DNA from: CAYLNM01 sp964385045
GTDB taxonomy: Bacteria; Planctomycetota; Phycisphaerae; Phycisphaerales; SM1A02
Reading direction: 5' to 3'
Length of the DNA: 10,688 bases
NCBI GenBank assembly: GCA_964385045.1
Contig: CAYLNM010000148.1
Location: 1 to 10,688 of the forward strand
Below, one piece after another: positions 6,740 to 10,688 of this stretch (position 1 is its first letter; each line of letters begins with the position of its first letter). The notes under the pieces were generated by a model, which had not been told where the DNA came from, did no database searches, and worked only from the letters and a program-made list of their open reading frames with translations. The translations under genes were made by a program, and so were the position numbers.

Positions 6740-7900
6740 TCAGGTCGCCGTCGTCCGCTGGTGCTGCCCGACGAACCCCACCACCACGACCTGCCGCTCC
6801 TCGTCCCACGCGAACGCGAGGCGGATCGAGTTCTCCGTCATCCGCTTCGTGTTGCCGCGGCCGATGTGGGCGTGGATATCGTACGGGCGGCCGTCCCAAG
6901 TGCACTCGTACCAGTCGCGGTACTTGCCGACGGTGGTGGAGGACTGGTGCGAGCGGTAGTGCCAGCCGCCGGCGATTCGGAGCGACTCCTGTAGCTCCTC
7001 GAGCGAGCGAGGCCGGACGCCGAGGCGGGCGTCGCGGTACTCCCCCGCCAGCCAGTCGAGGGCGAACTCGATCTCGCCGGGGCGGGCGTAGTGGTAGTCC
7101 ATGATCGAGCGGTTGTTGAGGGCGAAGACGAGGCGGTTCGTCCAGCGGTCGGGGTTCGTGGCGAGCACGTCGGTGAAGCCGTGGGTGTCGCGGGCCTCGC
7201 CCGCGCGGGCAGTCCCGTTCTCGTCAGGCAGCTCCGCGTCGGCCACCCGCGTGATCGCGGCGTGCCGCTCCGGGTCGTACTCCTCGTCGTCCACGAGGCT
7301 CGAGACGGCGGCGATCTGCGGATCGCGGGGGGGGCCGAGGCCGAGCTCGAGCAGGCGGGCGACCGTGCGATCGACCTTGTCGAGCACGTAGCCCACCTCC
7401 CCGAGCTCGTCGGGCTGCTCGAACCGGCCAAGGTCGTACCGCAGGTCGTTGAGGCAGCGGTCCCGCTCGGCGTCCTGCGGCGTGCGGCCCTCGAGGGCGA
7501 GCTCGAGACGCCGCCGCGTGTCATCGTGCCCCGCGTGATCGATCGTCTCGTCCTTGGTCATGCCCTCGCGGACGTAAACGCCGACGACCTTGGTCGCGCG
7601 GGCGAGGACGGAGAAGGCCTCCCGCTGCACGGGGCAGAACGTCTGGCGAACGACCTCGTTGACGAAGTGCAGCAGCCGCCACAGGCCGCGGGCGGCGGTC
7701 GTCAGGGCCTGCTCGCGGTGGCCGGGGTAGCTCCGGGCCGCGGCGGTGCCGACCACGCGGACCGCGAGGGCGGCGTTGCGATAGAGGTTCGCGGCGAGGC
7801 GCTGGCGGACACGGGCGACTTGGCGGCCGCGCGGCACAGCTCGGCCGCCCGCCGATGCGCGCCGCGATCTCCTCGAAGCGGTGGAGCGGGTCGGAGGCAT
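6740..7900 (-). CDS. C-terminal open part of a split paralog of the DUF2325 gene; different, RelE-like C-terminal domain
   Basis: This is the longest intact frame of a broken gene: 386 codons from ATG 7900. Homology to the gene at 1-1913 begins only at about residue 28, so the first 27 residues are out-of-frame translation and the ATG is not the ancestral start. Shared features with the paralog are RLAANLYRNAALAVRV (versus RLAAHLYRNAATAVRI), CPVQ followed by ARATKV (versus CPIQ and ARSCKV), a D-x-T-x-A-x-L-x3-GLGP segment, and YDPERHAAITRVA (versus YDATEHATIARIA). The C-terminal about 120 residues differ completely. They contain WHYRSHQSS, GKYRDWYECTWDGRP, IHAHIGRG, then SIRLAFAWDEERQVVVVGFVGQHQ. 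The ending strands resemble RelE/ParE-type toxin folds in pattern, but this is tentative. The helical core may be an adaptor carrying exchangeable C-terminal domains. Whether this remnant is translated is unknown. Confidence 0.7.
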   Translation of the reverse strand: MPPTRSTASRRSRRASAGGRAVPRGRQVARVRQRLAANLYRNAALAVRVVGTAAARSYPGHREQALTTAARGLWRLLHFVNEVVRQTFCPVQREAFSVLARATKVVGVYVREGMTKDETIDHAGHDDTRRRLELALEGRTPQDAERDRCLNDLRYDLGRFEQPDELGEVGYVLDKVDRTVARLLELGLGPPRDPQIAAVSSLVDDEEYDPERHAAITRVADAELPDENGTARAGEARDTHGFTDVLATNPDRWTNRLVFALNNRSIMDYHYARPGEIEFALDWLAGEYRDARLGVRPRSLEELQESLRIAGGWHYRSHQSSTTVGKYRDWYECTWDGRPYDIHAHIGRGNTKRMTENSIRLAFAWDEERQVVVVGFVGQHQRTTAT

Positions 7901-8397
7901 CGACGGCCTCGTGGAGCGGCTCGGCGGGCGGGGCTGAGGCGGCGTCCGCCGCGGTGCTGGTCGCGGGGGTGCCGCCGTCGGTCGAGCCCGCCCGCCCTAC
8001 GGGCGGCCCGCCACGCCCTCCTCCCCCCGGCCAGGGCGGCACGTTCGATGACCAGGAGGGGGGTCATGTTCGATGACCAGTGACAGGGCGGGCGGAGCCG
8101 CGTCCATTGCGGGGGCGGCTGGCGGGCTTCGGGCGTGGTGGCGGTTGCGGTAGCGGACGCGGTCGCCGTCGGCTCCGCGGTCAGCTCGCGGGGCAGCGAC
8201 GCTGAAGCGGCTTCCCCATCAGCCCCCGTGCGGCTCTCCCGCCTCGCGACGGGCGCTTCGAGTTCATCCGCCTCCCCCGTCCGCGATCCCCCCTCGAGAC
8301 CCTCGGCGATCCGACGTGGCGGGGTCGCGAGGCCGGTCGCCAGTCGCTCGAGCCACGGCCGGCGTGCGGGTGCAGGCTCGCGACTCGGCGTGGGCAT
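7818..8397 (-). pseudogene. Out-of-frame N-terminal part of the split paralog
   Basis: ATG 8397 has AGAAGG 7 nt upstream, a credible authentic start. The first residues (MPTPSREPAPARRPWLERLA) match the basic N-terminal motif of the first paralog (RRPWLARL). An Ala/Thr-rich linker follows in that frame to about 8095. Between about 8095 and 8040 the coding frame changes to one carrying AADAASAPPAEPLHEAVDAS and DPLHRFEEIAAR. Near 7855-7868 it changes again to HRRAAELCRAAAK, matching ERAAELCDTAAR in the paralog. Near 7817-7824 it changes to the frame of the C-terminal ORF; adding one base after AAG would give AAAKVARVRQRLAANLY. Gain of one base (modulo 3) and loss of one base twice explain all three steps. 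It is a decaying gene or carries sequence errors; the repair logic is inferred from the paralog. Confidence 0.65.
7988..8095. repeat. 108-bp palindrome-rich insert-like block inside the linker of the split gene
   Basis: CCGCCCGCCCT (7988-7998) and AGGGCGGGCGG (8085-8095) are perfect 11-bp inverted ends. Inside are a near-perfect 16-bp direct repeat (8040-8055 and 8065-8080, one mismatch, 25-bp period), a GGTCAT-GTTCG-ATGACC hairpin (8062-8078), a CCGCCC-TAC-GGGCGG hairpin (7992-8006), and runs of six C and six G. The 25-bp period equals one base modulo 3, exactly the frame change needed here. It could be a small nonautonomous palindromic repeat or a local duplication. Confidence 0.5.
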
Positions 8398-8480
8398 GGC
8401 GGCACCTTCTCCCCTCCACGGCCGCGGCGGTCGGGCGGTGCCGAATCGCGGCGAGCCGAGGCGATGCCAGCCGACAGCGT

Positions 8481-8493
8481 GGTGGCAGCCACC
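8481..8493. promoter_or_regulatory. Perfect 13-bp palindrome in the divergent intergenic region
   Basis: GGTGGCAGCCACC is a 6-1-6 perfect inverted repeat, located between the divergent starts at 8397 (split gene) and 8622 (RNase HI). It could be an operator. The rest of 8398-8621 holds no gene that I can support, and I find no convincing promoter boxes; TATTCT at 8561-8566 is a possible -10 for the RNase gene without a clear -35. Confidence 0.3.
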
Positions 8494-8621
8494 GACGAAT
8501 TCTCGACGATCGCCCTCCTTCCGCGGGATTCATGTGTCGCCGCGAGGCGTCGGCGTCGGTTATTCTCCGGAACGGCCCCCCGGGGGCCGATTCCGGGTCC
8601 GACCGCCTCGAGGGGGATCGC

Positions 8622-9218
8622 GTGCCGCCGAAGAAGAAGTTCTACGCCGTTCGCCGCGGGCGGACCCCGGGCGTGTACGCCACCTGGGCCGAGTGCCAGC
8701 GGCAGACCACCGGCTTCAAGGGCGCCGAGTTCAAGTCGTTCCCGTCGCGGGAGGCCGCCGAGTCATGGCTCGAGGGCGGCGCGGCCGCGGCCGCCGCGGC
8801 CACGGGCACCGCTCCGTCCGTCGGCATCGCCGTGGACGGTGCCTGCAGCGGCAACCCGGGCCCGATGGAGTACCGCGGCGTCGACCTCGCGACCGGCGAG
8901 GCCCTCTTCTCGCACGGCCCCTTCGACGGCGGCACCAACAACCTCGCCGAGTTCCTCGCGATCGTCGAAGCCGCCCAGATGGTGGCCGACGGCCGCCACC
9001 CCGGCCCCGTCTTCTCCGACTCCCGCACCGCGATGATCTGGGTCGAGAAGGGCCGCCACAACTCCACCGTGGACGAGCGGCGGATGGACCCGGCGCTGCG
9101 GCTGATGGTGGAAGCGGCGGAGGACTGGCTCGCCCGGCAGGACCGGCTGGGCGGCATCGTCAAGTGGGAGACGGATGCGTGGGGGGAGATTCCGGCGGAT
9201 TATGGGCGGAAGGTGTAG
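8622..9218 (+). CDS. rnhA: Ribonuclease HI with N-terminal hybrid-binding (viroplasmin-type) domain
   Basis: The 198-residue protein starts at GTG 8622, with GAGGGGG (8610-8616) 5 nt upstream; the open frame continues upstream but is low complexity. Residues 4-50 form the viroplasmin/RNase H1 hybrid-binding domain (KKKFYAVRRGRTPGVY, TTGFKGAEFKSF, EAAESWL), which grips RNA/DNA duplexes. An Ala run (54-60) is the linker. Residues 68-195 are the RNase H domain, with D72 in VDGACSGNPGP, E110 in TNNLAEFLAI, D133 in FSDSRTAMIWV and D193 in WGEIPADYGRK as the expected DEDD metal ligands. The enzyme cleaves the RNA strand of RNA/DNA hybrids in the cytoplasm, helping primer removal and R-loop clearance. 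Length and domain order fit this RNase H1 subgroup, and all catalytic residues are present. It is divergent from the split paralog and followed after 53 nt by a low-GC gene. Confidence 0.93.
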   Translation: MPPKKKFYAVRRGRTPGVYATWAECQRQTTGFKGAEFKSFPSREAAESWLEGGAAAAAAATGTAPSVGIAVDGACSGNPGPMEYRGVDLATGEALFSHGPFDGGTNNLAEFLAIVEAAQMVADGRHPGPVFSDSRTAMIWVEKGRHNSTVDERRMDPALRLMVEAAEDWLARQDRLGGIVKWETDAWGEIPADYGRKV

Positions 9219-9262
9219 GGCCTTCGCGTCCTATTCATTGTTAAGTTCTTCACCGCTACTTC

Positions 9263-9268
9263 GGAGGG
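9263..9268 (+). promoter_or_regulatory. Ribosome binding site of the low-GC gene
   Basis: GGAGGG lies 3 nt before ATG 9272, at the end of a locally AT-rich 53-nt spacer that begins after the RNase HI stop. It supports ATG 9272 as a real start. Confidence 0.55.
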
Positions 9269-9271
9269 ATC

Positions 9272-9676
9272 ATGAAGAACGCCGCCCCCCCCCATGCTCG
9301 CCTGCACTATCGAAGCTCGTTCGCTATCGAAGCAAACGAGGGGGTCGAGCTGACGTACCCCCTCTGGGAGCAGGTTGCACGGAGGACCCGTGACTGGATT
9401 GGCAGGCGACTAGAGCGAGTTGGCGCGACTACCAACGACGCATTCGGAAACGCGTGGCTATTTCGTGGCGGGGTCTGGTCACCACCTGGCGGCCAGATGA
9501 TCAGGATCGAAACAGCGCGATTTCCTGAGCACCCAGTCGGCGAAGAGAACGCACCACTGCCAGACTATTGGGCGGCACGTTTCGTTCATCGCTGCACGCA
9601 GGTCCAATCTCGCTCGTGGCAAACTGATATCGCTTGCCGCTCCTATTCGGCTGGTCACTGCGAGATCGAGATCTAG
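9272..9676 (+). CDS. N-terminal portion (134 aa) of an amber-interrupted gene, unrecognised family
   Basis: The frame runs from ATG 9272, preceded by GGAGGG, to an in-frame TAG at 9674-9676. Visible pieces include YPLWEQVARRTRDWIGRRLE, DAFGNAWLFRGGVWSPPGG, and a late SRSWQTDIACRSYSAGHCEIEI strand region that stops in mid-strand. The same frame continues after the TAG for 337 codons to the window edge with sensible protein sequence (NYHWIQSGFIGKEP), so the 134-residue product is probably the front of a longer protein. GC content and codon use (more A/T in third positions) differ visibly from every other gene here, suggesting horizontal acquisition. There is no signal peptide or membrane segment. 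The family is not identified; the general look is that of uncharacterised accessory proteins, and no function is assigned. Confidence 0.7.
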   Translation: MKNAAPPHARLHYRSSFAIEANEGVELTYPLWEQVARRTRDWIGRRLERVGATTNDAFGNAWLFRGGVWSPPGGQMIRIETARFPEHPVGEENAPLPDYWAARFVHRCTQVQSRSWQTDIACRSYSAGHCEIEI

Positions 9677-10688
9677 AACTACCACTGGATCCAGTCTGGC
9701 TTCATTGGCAAGGAACCAGCGCCTCCAGTCCCGACGTCACCAACGATCGTCAGTTGGCTGCTCTCTCTCCGAGAAGCCGCCGCATACAACGGGAATGTAC
9801 GCCTCGCGGTAGACCCCGCAAGCATTGAGGTTCGCGAGCTTGAGGGGTTTCGTGACAAGTTACTAAATGCTTCACGGGGATGTCCCGTAGTTTACATTTC
9901 ACGGACCGCAGATTCGGGCGAGTTCCTACTCGATCCAACTCGAGTTGCCCGTGCTTTGACGGGAAATGCCGTGCTTTGCTACGCGGCCGACATGGACGCG
10001 AGCCGATCATTCACCGCCGTAATGCCCGCTGATCTCGGCGCGGCGGACGGGATGATCCGGGTGTTCCTCCCCTTCAAGGATCCCGACAACGCATCGCGTG
10101 AGCAGTTTCGACATCGGTACTTCACGCGACAGCAGATCGAAGAGTATGGCGCAGACGCCGTCCAGGGCTTCCTGGCGGCGGCAATCGCCCGCCGATACGA
10201 GAGCGCGCACTCTGGCGACACGCTAAGTGTCGACCGAATTCACGCCGTCGCCAGCAAGAACACGATTCTCACGAAGCTCGAGTCGCTGGCGACAAGCGCT
10301 AGCGAGGAGGAAGAGTTCGACCCCGAGTTCCGGGAATTCGTCGAGAAGGTGTTCGACGACAACGCCGACCTTCAGGCCAGGGTTAAGGAACTTGAAGAGG
10401 AGCTTGAGGTCACCAAGGAACTCGGCGACGAGCGGGAACGCGAGCTTCAGAGTGACGTTGAGCGCATCACAACTCAGCTTGAGTACGAAGTACGCGCCCG
10501 GATCGAGGCTCAAGCAGGGGGAGCCGCTGGCAATGAGAGGGAAAGCAACACCGTGTCTGTAAAAGGGGTCTTCGGGAATCTGTGTGGGTTGAGCCGGGCA
10601 CTCTCTGAGGAAGGCCGCTGCCTTCGGCAGCTCGCTGGCTCTTCGACGGGGGCCTCCGCGGCCGGCCCCCGTGCCCCCGGCCGCCCCC
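9677..10688 (+). pseudogene. C-terminal continuation of the amber-interrupted gene, ending in a coiled coil (runs off the right edge)
   Basis: The frame is the same as the ORF starting at 9272 and contains no stop from 9677 to the window end (337 codons). It opens NYHWIQSGFIGKEPAPPVP, then TIVSWLLSLREAAAY, CPVVYISRTADSGEFLLD and VARALTGNAVLCYAADM. Next come GMIRVFLPFKDPDN and RHRYFTRQQIEEYG. From about 10300 to 10515 a charged heptad-like helix (EFREFVEKVF, LQARVKELEEELEV, QLEYEVRARIEAQ) predicts a coiled coil. After about 10555 the composition returns to high GC and the translation becomes low complexity, so the true C-terminus may be lost. The first ATG after the TAG is at 9992 and has no convincing ribosome binding site. 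The single TAG may be a nonsense mutation, a sequencing error or readthrough. The family is not recognised. Confidence 0.65.
10617..10631. repeat. GCTGCC-TTC-GGCAGC hairpin near the right edge
   Basis: This is a perfect 6-3-6 inverted repeat in the transition from the low-GC gene back to high-GC sequence. No T-run follows, so a terminator is not supported. It may belong to the foreign DNA/genome junction near 10555-10640. Confidence 0.4.

Noticed and set aside
7091..8083. Plus-strand 330-codon frame opposite the split paralog
   Set aside because: It is an antisense shadow; the opposite strand shows clear similarity to the first paralog.
8316..8621. N-terminal extension of RNase HI to 8316
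   Set aside because: It is low complexity with no family match, and GTG 8622 has a strong ribosome binding site directly before the hybrid-binding domain.
9479..10513. Minus-strand frames at 9479-9685, 9750-10010, 9979-10221 and 10223-10513
   Set aside because: They are antisense to the continuous plus-strand frame that carries the coherent protein and coiled coil.

Overview
The window is very GC-rich, with long Ala/Pro/Arg-rich shadow frames on both strands. It carries a secreted protein with a PEP-CTERM-like tail (variant PLPTP, then a hydrophobic stretch and RRR). Together these suggest a high-GC environmental Gram-negative bacterium, most likely a planctomycete of the Phycisphaerae type. 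That placement is inference, since no rRNA or marker gene is present.

Layout, left to right. (1) A minus-strand gene (1-1913, running off the left edge) has a basic N-terminus, a long Ala/Pro linker, a helical core and a C-terminal DUF2325 domain. (2) A palindrome-rich divergent promoter region (1914-2127) separates it from an unrecognised plus-strand gene (2128-3156). (3) Convergent to that is a small minus-strand gene with a YbjN/secretion-chaperone-like fold (3263-3841). (4) Next is a translationally coupled minus-strand pair: a heme-oxygenase-like diiron oxidase (4934-5692) and a CDGSH iron-sulfur domain fused to a GNAT-like acyltransferase (3972-4937). (5) A PEP-CTERM-like exported protein (5803-6516) lies upstream on the same strand. 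(6) A second minus-strand relative of the first gene (6740-8397) shares its N-terminal motif and helical core but has a different C-terminal domain. Its reading frame is broken at three places. (7) Divergent from it is an RNase HI with an N-terminal hybrid-binding domain (8622-9218). (8) Last is a plus-strand gene of visibly lower GC (9272 to the right edge), interrupted by one in-frame TAG and ending in a coiled coil; it looks horizontally acquired and decaying.

The most interesting items are three. The first is the pair of architectural paralogs with a common core and swapped C-terminal domains, one of them damaged. The second is the oxidase plus CDGSH-acyltransferase pair, which looks like a small uncharacterised iron-dependent biosynthetic or modification unit. 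The third is the promoter of the first paralog, whose proposed -35 and -10 boxes are each overlapped by a perfect inverted repeat. No tRNA, rRNA, CRISPR array or transposase gene is visible. No stretch over 300 bases lacks a gene.
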